Source: Hufsiella ginkgonis (GTDB lineage: Bacteria; Bacteroidota; Bacteroidia; Sphingobacteriales; Sphingobacteriaceae). Taken from it: DNA of 64,000 nt. The first letter of the stretch is position 1. Every line of letters starts with the position of its first letter. The stretch is taken from positions 653,988 to 717,987 of the forward strand of contig NZ_WVHS01000003.1 in NCBI RefSeq assembly GCF_009834915.1, read 5' to 3'. The translations under genes and the position numbers were made by a program. Below the pieces are notes generated by a model, which did not search any database, was not told the DNA's origin, and worked only from the letters and a program-made list of their open reading frames with translations. Of this stretch, positions 36,682-45,738 are shown one piece after another.

Positions 36682-37659
36682 ATGAAGATCATCACCAAAC
36701 AAGGGCTAAAAGACAGTTTTACAATACTTAAAGCCGCGTTCTCCGGCTTTTCCGACGACCGTTGTTTAAAGTTTAGCGCCTCGCTGGCTTATTATACTAT
36801 TTTTTCACTTGCCCCGCTGCTCCTGCTGCTCATTTCGCTTGCCGGAGCGTTCTTCGGACGTGAGGCCGCCCAGGGACGAATATTCGGCGAGATAAACGGG
36901 TTGATCGGCGACAAGGCGGCCGTACAGGTGCAGGACATGATAAAAGCGCTTGAGCTTTCGGGCAAGACCACTATTTCTGTGATCATCGGCGTAGTTACGC
37001 TGTTGATCGGGGCCACCACGATTTTCGGGGAGATCCAGGATTCGATAAACATTATCTGGAAAGTGAAAGCCAAACCTAAACGTGGATGGGTGAAACTGCT
37101 GAAAGATCGGCTGTTATCCTCGTCGCTTATAGTAACTATCGGGTTTTTACTGATGGTTTCGCTCGTAGTGAACGGGGTGGTGCTCGCCCTGAGTGAGCGG
37201 CTGAAAGCCTTCCTTCCCGACATAACCGTTACCGTACTGGGAATAGTGAACGCTGCGGTCAGCTTCCTTGTGATCGCTCTTTTATTCGGGATCATATTTA
37301 AGGTGCTTCCCGATGTCAAAATCCGCTGGAAGCACGTACGCGCGGGAGCGTTTTTTACCGCTTGCTTATTTATGATCGGGCGTTTTGTGATCAGTCTTTA
37401 CATTGAAAAAACCGCAAGCGGCTCCACGTATGGAGCAGCAGGCTCGCTCATAGTAGTCCTGCTGTGGATCTATTACACTGCGGCAATTCTTTATTTCGGG
37501 GCCGAGTTCACCCAAGCCTATACCGAGTATGCTGGCGCGAGGATTGAGCCGGCAGACTACGCCGTACACGTGGAACAGAAGGAAACGGAAAAAGACGTGG
37601 CCGAACTGCCGCCACAGCATGAAGAGGAACTGGCACCCGTGAAAAAAAACGGGGCGTGA
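36682..37659 (+). CDS. YihY/BrkB-family membrane protein
   Basis: 325 residues from the ATG at 36682 (MKIITKQGLKDSF); the upstream TTG at 36631 abuts the terminator and was rejected. Six membrane helices and the family signature KFSASLAYYTIFSLAPLLLL, then FGEIQDSINIIW, GAFFTACLFMIGRF and YGAAGSLIVVLLWIYYTAAI. The C-terminal tail is acidic and hydrophilic (about 40 residues). YihY proteins are inner-membrane proteins of unknown activity, once misnamed RNase BN. Probably transcribed on its own between two terminators. Confidence 0.94.
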   Translation: MKIITKQGLKDSFTILKAAFSGFSDDRCLKFSASLAYYTIFSLAPLLLLLISLAGAFFGREAAQGRIFGEINGLIGDKAAVQVQDMIKALELSGKTTISVIIGVVTLLIGATTIFGEIQDSINIIWKVKAKPKRGWVKLLKDRLLSSSLIVTIGFLLMVSLVVNGVVLALSERLKAFLPDITVTVLGIVNAAVSFLVIALLFGIIFKVLPDVKIRWKHVRAGAFFTACLFMIGRFVISLYIEKTASGSTYGAAGSLIVVLLWIYYTAAILYFGAEFTQAYTEYAGARIEPADYAVHVEQKETEKDVAELPPQHEEELAPVKKNGA

Positions 37660-37686
37660 ACGTTTATTTCATTCTGTATTTAAAAA

Positions 37687-37718
37687 GCCTGCCCGTTATT
37701 TTCCGGGCAGGCTTTTTT
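37687..37718. terminator. Bidirectional terminator hairpin
   Basis: Stem GCCTGCCCG / CGGGCAGGC, 8-nt loop, flanked by A5 and T6, between the convergent YihY and DUF2383 genes. Confidence 0.92.
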
Positions 37719-37750
37719 AAAGGTGCGAAGCGAATTACTTGAATAACAGG

Positions 37751-38599
37751 CTAGGCTCCTCTTTGAGGAAAGCTGTCATTCGTATCCTTATCATCAGGAA
37801 ACACAACAGAGCCATCACCTTTTACGATGAAATTTTCGTCTCGCTGAGGTTCATCATCATCAATGTAAGATGGTTCTTCGTCCTCTTCCAATCCTGTTTC
37901 ATCGTCGTCATCTAACCCTGTTTCGTTGGCGTTTCCAAACTCGTCACCGGCAAGCTCCGGTTCAAGTTCATCAGTTTCCTCCTCAAATTCATCCGGGTCC
38001 GGAACATCCGTTCCGGCCGAGCTGCCCATCGGCGACACGATACCTTCGCTGCCTGATTGTTCAGCTTCACTTACAAAGGCGTATCCGGCGGCAGCACCTG
38101 TGGCGGAATTATCAGTCATCGGTTGTTCGCGGGCGCTGTCGTCAGGTTGGTTAAATTTTACCTGCAGTATTTCGATTTCCGCTAAGGCTGATTTAATCCC
38201 GTCCCTGTGAGCGGTAAGCAGTGCGAGGTGATCGGCATGACGCTCATAGTCTTCAATATATTCGTCATACTTCTCTATCGCCGCGCGATCACCGGTCACT
38301 ATAGCGCCCAGGATCGCGGCATCTTCATTGCTGCTTAACGCCTGCTTAATAGTCAGCCAGGTACGGTGCAGGCTTCCCAGGATTCCTCCGTCTTCATTAT
38401 CGGCCTCTGCGCCGTGCATAGCGATATGTTCTTTCAGTTCTTCCGCGTATACGATACGTTCGCCCATGAACCTGGAAAATACTCCCTTCAGTTCCGCGGA
38501 CTTAGTAGCTTCTTCTGCCGATTTATAGCCTTCTTTACCGTCATTCGCAATGCGGAGGAGATCCTTCAGATCCCCGACCACGTTTTCATTGGTGCTCAT
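37751..38599 (-). CDS. DUF2383 (PA2169-like) four-helix protein with acidic tail
   Basis: 282 residues. Residues 1-150 form a PA2169-family four-helix bundle (ferritin-like; MSTNENVVGDLKDLL, YAEELKEHIAMHGAE, KYDEYIEDYERHADHLALL). The remaining 130 residues are a low-complexity, strongly acidic tail (for example ETDELEPELAGDEF, TGLDDDDETGLEEDEE), which is much longer than the usual family length of about 150. It begins 2 nt after the manganese catalase stop, so the pair is translationally linked. The helical domain is common in stress operons; its activity is unknown. Confidence 0.88.
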   Translation of the reverse strand: MSTNENVVGDLKDLLRIANDGKEGYKSAEEATKSAELKGVFSRFMGERIVYAEELKEHIAMHGAEADNEDGGILGSLHRTWLTIKQALSSNEDAAILGAIVTGDRAAIEKYDEYIEDYERHADHLALLTAHRDGIKSALAEIEILQVKFNQPDDSAREQPMTDNSATGAAAGYAFVSEAEQSGSEGIVSPMGSSAGTDVPDPDEFEEETDELEPELAGDEFGNANETGLDDDDETGLEEDEEPSYIDDDEPQRDENFIVKGDGSVVFPDDKDTNDSFPQRGA

Positions 38600-38601
38600 C
38601 C

Positions 38602-39555
38602 CTATTTATTTAGTTGTTTTGAATCCTGGTAAGTGCTCCATTGGGCAGTACCCTTCGGTTCCGCTGCAATAACTTCCTGGCTTTTTATTTCGCTCATTTT
38701 AGCGTCGAGTTCGGCTACTTCTTCCAGTTCCGCTTCCTTGGCATCGTCTAATACGGTGAGGCCTTCTGTGGCCTGTACATAGGCGATGGGATCCTGGACA
38801 TAGTCCCAGTCTTTTCCTAAGTCGGGCATTTCGCCTTTATTCCACGGACCGCGAACGCTTGCTTGCGGCGACATATTGAAATATTGCCGGGTAAAACGCG
38901 GATCTGCCTGGAGTACTCCCGGCGGGAAGTTTGGCTGGATGGTTTCCAGTGCAGCTTCAAACATCTTGTAATGGGCCACTTCGCGGGTCATCAGGAAAGA
39001 AAGCGTTTCCTTTACATACGGATCGTCCGTAAATTTCATCAGGTGTTCGTACACCAGTTTCGCACGTGATTCTGAAGCCAGGTTACTTCTCAGGTCGACG
39101 GTAAGATCGCCGTTCGAGTGAATGTACGAGGCGCACCATGGAATACCCTGGCTGTTGGTTAATCTTGGGCCTCCCGAGCTAAGGGTTACGAAATGCGGGT
39201 TAGCGGTGAGTGCCTGGTGGATGATATTCTCGCGGGCTTCTGCGCCGTCCATCACCTGCATGATCTCCGATTCGTCGGCGGCATTTTTCAGCTCGCCGTT
39301 CACGCCTTTAAGCAGCATCTGGATGGTGGCGCCTACGATCTCAAGGTGGCTGAATTCCTCTACGGCGATATCCATCAGCATATCGTATTTGTCGGGATGC
39401 GGCATTTTGGCGCCGTAAGCCTGGGTGAAATACTGCATGGCGGCAGCAAGCTCGCCGTTCTCGCCGCCGAATTGTTCGAGCAGGAGGTTTGCGAAACGCG
39501 GATCAGGGCGCGACACCCTGGCGTTAAATTGTAGATCTTTTACGTGATAGAACAT
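38602..39555 (-). CDS. Manganese (non-haem) catalase family protein
   Basis: 317 residues. N-terminal MFYHVKDLQFNARVSRPDP and the di-manganese helices GGENGELAAAMQYFTQA, IAVEEFSHLEIVGATIQML and TREVAHYKMFEAALE carry the Glu/His ligands expected for Mn catalase. It should dismutate hydrogen peroxide to water and oxygen in the cytoplasm. Followed 2 nt later by the DUF2383 gene and preceded, 69 nt away on the same strand, by a propeller lipoprotein. The C-terminal 40 residues are charged and variable. Confidence 0.95.
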   Translation of the reverse strand: MFYHVKDLQFNARVSRPDPRFANLLLEQFGGENGELAAAMQYFTQAYGAKMPHPDKYDMLMDIAVEEFSHLEIVGATIQMLLKGVNGELKNAADESEIMQVMDGAEARENIIHQALTANPHFVTLSSGGPRLTNSQGIPWCASYIHSNGDLTVDLRSNLASESRAKLVYEHLMKFTDDPYVKETLSFLMTREVAHYKMFEAALETIQPNFPPGVLQADPRFTRQYFNMSPQASVRGPWNKGEMPDLGKDWDYVQDPIAYVQATEGLTVLDDAKEAELEEVAELDAKMSEIKSQEVIAAEPKGTAQWSTYQDSKQLNK

Positions 39556-39624
39556 GTTTTTGGGGTTTATAGATGTATTGGTTATAAATTGAAATTCATG
39601 GTTATAGCCTTAAGCGGCCGGGTA

Positions 39625-40608
39625 TTACTTTTTCGGTTTCGGAATCGGTTTGAAAACTGCTTTTTGAATATCGAAGTTCTTCGAGGGTACTGAATTGCTA
39701 TCAGGCAGTTCGCTGAAACGTGCATTCATCACCCAGATCTCGTTCATCTTCCGGGTGGCCGTTGCGGGGTAAGTAAACCGGTCGGCGATCAGGGTAGTGG
39801 CCGCTAAGCGTGCGCTTGTCCAGTTATCTTCTGTTTCCAGCTTGTAAATCTTGTCGGTACCGCCGTTAACTACCATCACCAATGTATTGGCATCCTGTAA
39901 AAGCAGCCCGTCGGCACCCAGGAAAAACTGGTCGGTTTTTATTTTCCGGACAGATAAAGGATTGGCGATATCGATCTTGTATAGCTGGCCCGTGTTGGAA
40001 TTATCCACGACCAGGAAGCCGGCAGGGTGATAGACGATCCCGTTCAGACCTACACCTTCCGTTTCAAAACTTTTGTCTTTGGCGAAAACAGAGGCTTTAC
40101 CGTCCGCGGTTACTTTATAGATGGCATGAGCGAAACTATCGGTGATGTAGGCGTTTCCCTGGGCGTCGAATGTGAGGTCGTTGGCAAAATGTTTACCGGG
40201 AAGCAAGCCGGAAAGATCGGTATCACTTAACCGCCGGCCGGTAGCCAGGTCGATGCTGATCAGCCGCGCCATTTTTTTACGGGTGGCCGGGCTGGTATAT
40301 TTGCTGTAATTGGCGTCACTGATACATACGAAAAGACGTTTGCCGTCGGGGTGGATCTTCATCCCGTAGCTCGATTTGAGCGTGGTATCCATGTGAAGCG
40401 TCGAATACACGCCGTTAACACTTACTTTACCGATGTTACCCAGCCGGGCAGACGATACATAGTAAGCGGAGTTTACGGAATCATAGGCGATGCCTTCAGG
40501 ATAGGCTTCGGGGGCTTCAAATCCGATACGCTGCGTAGGATTGGGTTTGATAACGGCACATCCCGAAAGGATGGCGAACGTGAGAAAAAGATATCGTGTT
40601 GGTTTCAT
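39625..40608 (-). CDS. SMP-30/gluconolactonase-like propeller lipoprotein
   Basis: 327 residues. A lipoprotein signal with lipobox LSGC (Cys17) is followed by a six-bladed beta-propeller (GIAYDSVNSAYYVSSARLGN, FANDLTFDAQGNAYITDSFA, GLNGIVYHPAGFLVVDNSN, GADGLLLQDANTLVMVVNGG) of the SMP-30/NHL type. The start codon overlaps the stop of the upstream sugar dehydrogenase by one base (TAATG), so the two are coupled. A lactonase acting on the product of that dehydrogenase is plausible, but the metal ligands are not certain from reading by eye. Confidence 0.87.
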   Translation of the reverse strand: MKPTRYLFLTFAILSGCAVIKPNPTQRIGFEAPEAYPEGIAYDSVNSAYYVSSARLGNIGKVSVNGVYSTLHMDTTLKSSYGMKIHPDGKRLFVCISDANYSKYTSPATRKKMARLISIDLATGRRLSDTDLSGLLPGKHFANDLTFDAQGNAYITDSFAHAIYKVTADGKASVFAKDKSFETEGVGLNGIVYHPAGFLVVDNSNTGQLYKIDIANPLSVRKIKTDQFFLGADGLLLQDANTLVMVVNGGTDKIYKLETEDNWTSARLAATTLIADRFTYPATATRKMNEIWVMNARFSELPDSNSVPSKNFDIQKAVFKPIPKPKK

Positions 40609-41798
40609 TAGTTTTTGCGTTTAATGGCATAAATAACCCCGTTCGCATCGTCTGATACATAAACAATGCCTTTCGGGTTGACTACAATACCGGCCGGTCT
40701 GCCGAAGCGGGCATTCCCTTTAAGGAAGCCGGTTAAAAAATCTTCCGTACCTACCGCTTGCCCGTTCTCGAATTTTATCCGCTGAACTTTAAAGCCAACG
40801 GGTTTCTTAGCGTTCCACGAGCCGTGCCAGGCCACCAGGCCGTCTCCGGCGTAGGCCGAAGGGATGTTGCCTGCATTGCCAAAAAATGTAAAGGCGATAG
40901 GAGCCATATGAGCGGTAAGCTCCAGTACCGAAGGCATGGTGTTTTTAACCACTTCTTCCTTTATTTCCCCCGCCGGATCTTCCCTGCTTTGGTCCACCTC
41001 GCGTTTGCCGTAAGCATAGGGCCAGCCGTAATGGCCGCCTTTGGTGATGTGGTTCACTTCTTCCGGCGGCCAGTTGCTGCCTTTGGCATCGCCGCCATTG
41101 TCGATTCCCCAGAGCTCGCCGGTTTGCGGGTGGAAATCGAAGCCGATGGTATTTCGTAAACCGCTGGCGAAAATGGTGCGTTTCCAGGTTTTAGGATCCA
41201 CCTGCAGCATGGTAGCCAATTCCTTATCGCTTTCTTTACAATCGTTGCATTCGGAACCTACGCTGATGTAAAGCATGCCATCCGGCCCGAAACCGATGGT
41301 GCGGTTCGGATGCTGGCCGCCATCGGGCAAGTCGTTAATCAACAACTGCATGGCGCCAAGTCTGCCGTCCGTATTAACGGGGTAGCGTCTTACTTCGTGG
41401 TTATTGGCCAGGTAAAGCCAGTTATCTTTCATGGTAATGCCGTGGACGCCTTTAAAGTCCGACAGTACGGTTACCAGGTCGGCAAACTTGCCGTCCATAT
41501 CGGGGTCTTTAAGCATCAGCACATCGCCGGCATCGCGGCGGGTAATATATATGGACCCGTTGGGCCCGTTATATAACATTCTGGGTTTACCTAAGCCCGA
41601 AGCGGCGATTTTAACTTCCCAGCCTTCGGGCACTTTTAACAGGTTCACCATTTCCGGAAGAAAGTCGAGTGCCTGGGCGTAGTTGGTGATGGAAACGGAT
41701 TTCGTTTTCTCGCGGGGCGGAAGGCCGCGCTGTGCGTACACGCTGGTTATACTGCCCAAATATAGGGCGAGTGTAAAGGAAAGGCATTTATTGTTCAT
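40608..41798 (-). CDS. PQQ-type soluble sugar (glucose/sorbosone) dehydrogenase
   Basis: 396 residues. A signal peptide ends at about residue 22 (TSVYA). The GSDH propeller has the family blocks LKVPEGWEVKIAASGLGKPR, GVHGITMKDNWLYLANNHEV, HPNRTIGFGPDGMLYISVGS, SGLRNTIGFDFHPQTGELW and RFGRPAGIVVNPKGIVYVSD. It should oxidise an aldose or related polyol in the periplasm with PQQ. The family also contains members of unproven activity. Overlaps the downstream lipoprotein by one base and lies 24 nt after glf, so it may be read through from the glycan genes. Confidence 0.92.
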   Translation of the reverse strand: MNNKCLSFTLALYLGSITSVYAQRGLPPREKTKSVSITNYAQALDFLPEMVNLLKVPEGWEVKIAASGLGKPRMLYNGPNGSIYITRRDAGDVLMLKDPDMDGKFADLVTVLSDFKGVHGITMKDNWLYLANNHEVRRYPVNTDGRLGAMQLLINDLPDGGQHPNRTIGFGPDGMLYISVGSECNDCKESDKELATMLQVDPKTWKRTIFASGLRNTIGFDFHPQTGELWGIDNGGDAKGSNWPPEEVNHITKGGHYGWPYAYGKREVDQSREDPAGEIKEEVVKNTMPSVLELTAHMAPIAFTFFGNAGNIPSAYAGDGLVAWHGSWNAKKPVGFKVQRIKFENGQAVGTEDFLTGFLKGNARFGRPAGIVVNPKGIVYVSDDANGVIYAIKRKN

Positions 41799-41822
41799 AG
41801 TATAAGTTCGGATGTAAATAGA

Positions 41823-42953
41823 TTAACTGATTATCGGGTCAGCGTAAGTCCCGCGATGCGGTGCAGGCGCGCTGATCTTTTTGAAGAGAGAAAGCGCTTG
41901 TGCCACCACCTGGTCCATATTGTAATATTTATAAGTGCCGAGCCTGCCCGCGAACCAAACATCCGCGGTTTGTTCTGCAAGCAGCTGGTATTTTCTATAC
42001 AGTTCCATGTTATCAGGTTTGGGAATGGGGTAGTAAGGATCGCCCTGCGCTTTTGGGAACTCGTATACCACCGAGGTTTTCGCATTCCGTTGTCCTGTGA
42101 GGTATTTGAATTCCGTGATACGGGTGAACGCGTAGTCGTTCGGGTAATTGATCGTTCCCGTTTCCTGGAATTTTTCCTGGTCGTACGTTTCAAACTTGAA
42201 TTCAATGGAACGATAAGGCAATTTTCCGTAGCGGTAATCGAAATATTCGTCGACCGGGCCGGTGAAGATCATTTGCCTGAATGAAATATCGTTTACGATT
42301 TCATGATAGTCTGTGTTGAGCATGATCTTAATGTTCGGGTGATTCAGCATCTTTTCGAACATCCGGGTATAGCCGTGCAGGGGCATTGCCTGGTAAGTAT
42401 CGGTAAAATACCGGTCGTCTTTATTGGTACGTACCGGCACACGGGCAGCAACAGATGCGTTAAGTTCGGAAGGGTCCATATCCCATTGCTTCTTTGTATA
42501 ACCACGAAAGAACTTCTCATAAAGCTCGCGGCCAATTTTACTAACCACCACGTCTTCGGACGTGCGCACATCTTTCACCTCCTCTGCCTTAGAAAGGAAG
42601 AATTGCTCCGCTTCAGTACTGTTCAGATTTAGCCCGTACATCAAATTGATCGTAGTGAGGTTTATAGGGATCGGGAATAACTGTCCGTCAACGCTTCCCA
42701 GTACGCGGTGCTGGTAGTTGCGCCATGCGGTGAAGCGCGACAGGTAATCGAACACGTCGGCGCTATTCGTATGAAAAATATGGGGGCCGTATTTATGAAC
42801 AAGGATTCCCTGGTCGTCGTAATGGTCGAAGGCGTTTCCGCCGATGTGGTTCCGTTTGTCGACGATGAGCACCCTTTTCCCCGATTCAGACGCCAGCCTT
42901 TCAGCAAGCACACTTCCGGCGAACCCGGCCCCAACAATTAAATAATCGAACAT
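41823..42953 (-). CDS. glf: UDP-galactopyranose mutase
   Basis: 376 residues, normal family length. The FAD Rossmann motif is DYLIVGAGFAGSVLAERLA (3-21), followed by DKRNHIGGNAFDHYD, HKYGPHIFHT, and the GLF C-terminal blocks KKQWDMDPSELNASVAARVP, GPVDEYFDYRYGKLPYRS, TSVVYEFPKAQGDPYYPIP and WFAGRLGTYKYYNMDQVVAQ. It interconverts UDP-galactopyranose and UDP-galactofuranose, the donor for galactofuranosyl transferases. Position at the edge of a cluster of glycosyltransferases points to a galactofuranose-containing glycan. The gap to the GH1-like gene upstream is 180 nt. Confidence 0.97.
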   Translation of the reverse strand: MFDYLIVGAGFAGSVLAERLASESGKRVLIVDKRNHIGGNAFDHYDDQGILVHKYGPHIFHTNSADVFDYLSRFTAWRNYQHRVLGSVDGQLFPIPINLTTINLMYGLNLNSTEAEQFFLSKAEEVKDVRTSEDVVVSKIGRELYEKFFRGYTKKQWDMDPSELNASVAARVPVRTNKDDRYFTDTYQAMPLHGYTRMFEKMLNHPNIKIMLNTDYHEIVNDISFRQMIFTGPVDEYFDYRYGKLPYRSIEFKFETYDQEKFQETGTINYPNDYAFTRITEFKYLTGQRNAKTSVVYEFPKAQGDPYYPIPKPDNMELYRKYQLLAEQTADVWFAGRLGTYKYYNMDQVVAQALSLFKKISAPAPHRGTYADPIIS

Positions 42954-43133
42954 AAAATAACTATGGCTTTGTGATAAAGGAACACGGGGGGCGCCAATAG
43001 GTTAGGGGGTGATTTACGCGAAATGGCGGGGGTTAGTACGTAATCGGAGGGTATAATAAGTTTTCACATTCCCGATTTTGAAAAAGCGGGGCTTGGTCAT
43101 CCTTTTCGGCAGTTATTCGCGCGGACGATTGTG

Positions 43134-44390
43134 TCATTCTCCAGCCATCCTGCGCAACATTCGCTTAAAACCGGTAACAACCCTATTAAATATTCCCGGG
43201 ACCGGACGTTGCTTTATAGCCTCCTCGATCACCTTCCTGCTCTCCTGCAACGCTACCGCGTAAGGCCTGTTCAACGTCCTGTTAATAATGCCGTTTTCCT
43301 GCACCACCGCGTCCCATAAACCGGAATGATGCCAATACCAAAGGTTATCCCAATCAGGCCTGTCGATAATAGGATACAGGCAGATGCCCCAAAACGGGAT
43401 GTCCATCGAAATAGCCGTGGCGCATTCGGCCGCCACAAACCGGATCCAATGCGGCCGGTCTTCCCCCGGATGGCTCGTTTCCGTAAGCGCGATAGGACGA
43501 CTATACCGAACGTGGGCCTCCTTTAAAAGCGACGACAGCGGTAACCACCGCTCGTCCTCCATTTCATTCGCCCAGGGCAGAAATTCCTGCAACCCGAGCA
43601 CCCATTGGTTATTGTAGTAATAATTGAAGCCCAGGATATCCAGGTATTCTGGTTTGCCGCCCAGCTCTGGACAAATGCGGCCGCTAAGCATATCGAGGGA
43701 TTGGAACTGGAGTTCATGATCGGCCTGTGCCTGGAGAATTTGTTCTTCGGTAGCATTAATGGGCGGAACGATATTCACCAACGGCTCGGTGGTCAGTATT
43801 CGCGTGCGGGGATCAGCCTCCAGCAAAGCGGCCGTGCCTTTTATATAAGCCCGCATCAGGCCATACTTTACCTGCCAACCCTGGTGAGTACAGTACGGAA
43901 CAGTGCCGGCCGCTTCGCCGCCAAGCCATGAAATAAAGCTCACTTCGTTGATAGGCGTCACTATCAGCGGCTCGTCGAACTTACAATTGAGGTAAAACCG
44001 GGCGAAAGCTTTGCACAGCGACTCGAACCGGTCGGCAAACCGCGGGTGAAGCGGGGAGAGATCGTCCGGGTAACCAAAATGGCAAATATCCCAGATCTGC
44101 TGCACACCCATTTTAAGGCCGCAATCCATCATCGTTTTCACCACGCTGAAATCATACCTGCCGGGGGAACGTTCGACCTGGCTCCAGCGAATACCCTCGC
44201 GTACCGTCCGGATACCGAAAGCAGCCAGGTGCGAATAATCGGCCTCCAGCCGCTCCAGGTGTTGTGTAGCCGTTAAAAGGTCGACCCGTTGACCGGAATT
44301 ATTTAACTGATCGGTACACTCGTAGCCGCCCATCCAAAAGGACCGGAAAGGATTACGTTCGCGGTAGCGGTGGCCGTGCTTAACTGGCAA
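43134..44390 (-). CDS. GH1-like family glycoside hydrolase, cytosolic
   Basis: 418 residues with a TIM-barrel typical of beta-glycosidases. The acid/base candidate is Glu149 in VTPINEVSF and the nucleophile candidate is Glu304 in IALTETSHPG; IRTVREGIRWSQVERSPG and GFNYYYNNQW fit the fold. There is no signal peptide, so it is cytosolic. The start overlaps the stop of the upstream glycosyltransferase by 11 nt, so the two are coupled, with glf downstream. The substrate is unknown. Because it lies in a biosynthetic cluster, a transglycosidase or editing role is as likely as degradation (inference). Confidence 0.87.
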   Translation of the reverse strand: MPVKHGHRYRERNPFRSFWMGGYECTDQLNNSGQRVDLLTATQHLERLEADYSHLAAFGIRTVREGIRWSQVERSPGRYDFSVVKTMMDCGLKMGVQQIWDICHFGYPDDLSPLHPRFADRFESLCKAFARFYLNCKFDEPLIVTPINEVSFISWLGGEAAGTVPYCTHQGWQVKYGLMRAYIKGTAALLEADPRTRILTTEPLVNIVPPINATEEQILQAQADHELQFQSLDMLSGRICPELGGKPEYLDILGFNYYYNNQWVLGLQEFLPWANEMEDERWLPLSSLLKEAHVRYSRPIALTETSHPGEDRPHWIRFVAAECATAISMDIPFWGICLYPIIDRPDWDNLWYWHHSGLWDAVVQENGIINRTLNRPYAVALQESRKVIEEAIKQRPVPGIFNRVVTGFKRMLRRMAGE

Positions 44391-45507
44391 TGGAAACTTT
44401 CGGTTTTACGGCAAGCTGCTGCTCCATTTTTTGATTCATAGCCATAAAGGTCTTATCCCACGAGTTCTGACGAAGGAAGTTGTCGACTTTTTTTAGCCAT
44501 CCGGAATAGTCCTGTTTGTTCAGTTCCTGTTCAATCCCGGCAATGAACTCCCCCGGGTTGGCGCCGATCTTTATCAGGTTGTTGACACCGTAAGGGTCTA
44601 TTACGTCTCTTATCGGTGTAGATACTACAGGAATTCCTGCGGCAAGATATTCCGGCGTTTTGGTAGGGCTTATAAAGCGTGTTGATTCATTCAGTAGAAA
44701 AGGGATCAGGGCGATGTCCCACCCGGATAAATAAGCCGGCAGCTGGTTATAGGTTTTCTGTCCGAGGTAGTGGATGTTATCAGCTTGCGGCAGGGTTCCC
44801 GGATCGATCTTAACCACAGGTCCGATGAGAACGATCTGCCATTCGGGACGCTGCAACGCGATCTCGCGGATGAGGTTGATATCAAACCGCTCATCGATCA
44901 CGCCGTAGAACCCTAAAACAGGACCCGGTATGTCACACTGATCGGCAGGTTCCGATTTTTGATTGCGCGCTTTTTCGAAGTGGCTTTTCTCGATGCTGCT
45001 GGGAAACGGGTAAATGGCGCTGTGCTGGTGTTTTTTCGCCTCATACAGCGAGTGCCCGCCGGTAAACACCAGGTCGGCTCTGCGCATAAGCTCTTTTTCC
45101 AGTTGTTTAAGCTCTTTAGGCGCGAAATCAAACGCGGAGAGCTCATCCATGCAATCGAATACGGTAAGACCGGCCTGGTGAGCGGATGAAAACTCAAGCG
45201 CCATGGGCGTATAGTACCAAAAAGTAAAGTCAGACAGCGTTTTATTCTGCAGGAAATTATCCAGCAAAAGCGTCATCATTTCATTCGCTTCTTCTTTTGA
45301 AAGGCCCGAAGGCAGGTGCGGAACGACCAGCCATAAGTCATCGGAAATATTTGATAAAGTAAGACTGGGCTTGTAATCCGTATCAAACATGGGCTCCTCT
45401 AAGAAGTACACTTTCTGATATTGAGCAAAACGGCTCATAAGATGTTGCGGCCGCTGGTAAACGAAGTTCCACCGGAGGTGGGAGAAGCAAAGAAGATTTT
45501 TTTTCAT
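44380..45507 (-). CDS. Glycosyltransferase, GT4-like
   Basis: 375 residues from the ATG at 45507 (MKKNLLCFSHLRWNFVYQRP); a frame open to 45612 would add 35 residues of no known type. The N-terminal domain includes RPQHLMSRFAQYQKVYFLEE, FDCMDELSAFDFAP and DLVFTGGHSLYEAKK. The C-terminal GT-B domain has GFYGVIDERFDINLI, the E-containing segment SPTKTPEYLAAGIPVVSTP and an IxxG. It likely transfers a sugar from a nucleotide donor, perhaps UDP-Galf given glf in the same string. Head gene of the coupled trio with the GH1-like gene. Confidence 0.9.
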   Translation of the reverse strand: MKKNLLCFSHLRWNFVYQRPQHLMSRFAQYQKVYFLEEPMFDTDYKPSLTLSNISDDLWLVVPHLPSGLSKEEANEMMTLLLDNFLQNKTLSDFTFWYYTPMALEFSSAHQAGLTVFDCMDELSAFDFAPKELKQLEKELMRRADLVFTGGHSLYEAKKHQHSAIYPFPSSIEKSHFEKARNQKSEPADQCDIPGPVLGFYGVIDERFDINLIREIALQRPEWQIVLIGPVVKIDPGTLPQADNIHYLGQKTYNQLPAYLSGWDIALIPFLLNESTRFISPTKTPEYLAAGIPVVSTPIRDVIDPYGVNNLIKIGANPGEFIAGIEQELNKQDYSGWLKKVDNFLRQNSWDKTFMAMNQKMEQQLAVKPKVSIAS

Positions 45508-45738
45508 AGTAATAGTTAAACACCGGCAGATCCTTAGCGCCGCCCCGACTGATAGAGGAATAACACAAAGATTTGCCGGAAGTTTCAGACAATAAGCGTC
45601 ATAAAAGTGCATTTCTGTGGTTTTATGACATATTACGTAGTTCTTCAGGCAATTTCACGTACTTAGCACGCTTCTCTTTTTCCGCTGCCGTTGTTGGTTG
45701 TTTGATCGCTTGCTTTTAAGTGGTCCGTAATTGTCAAT

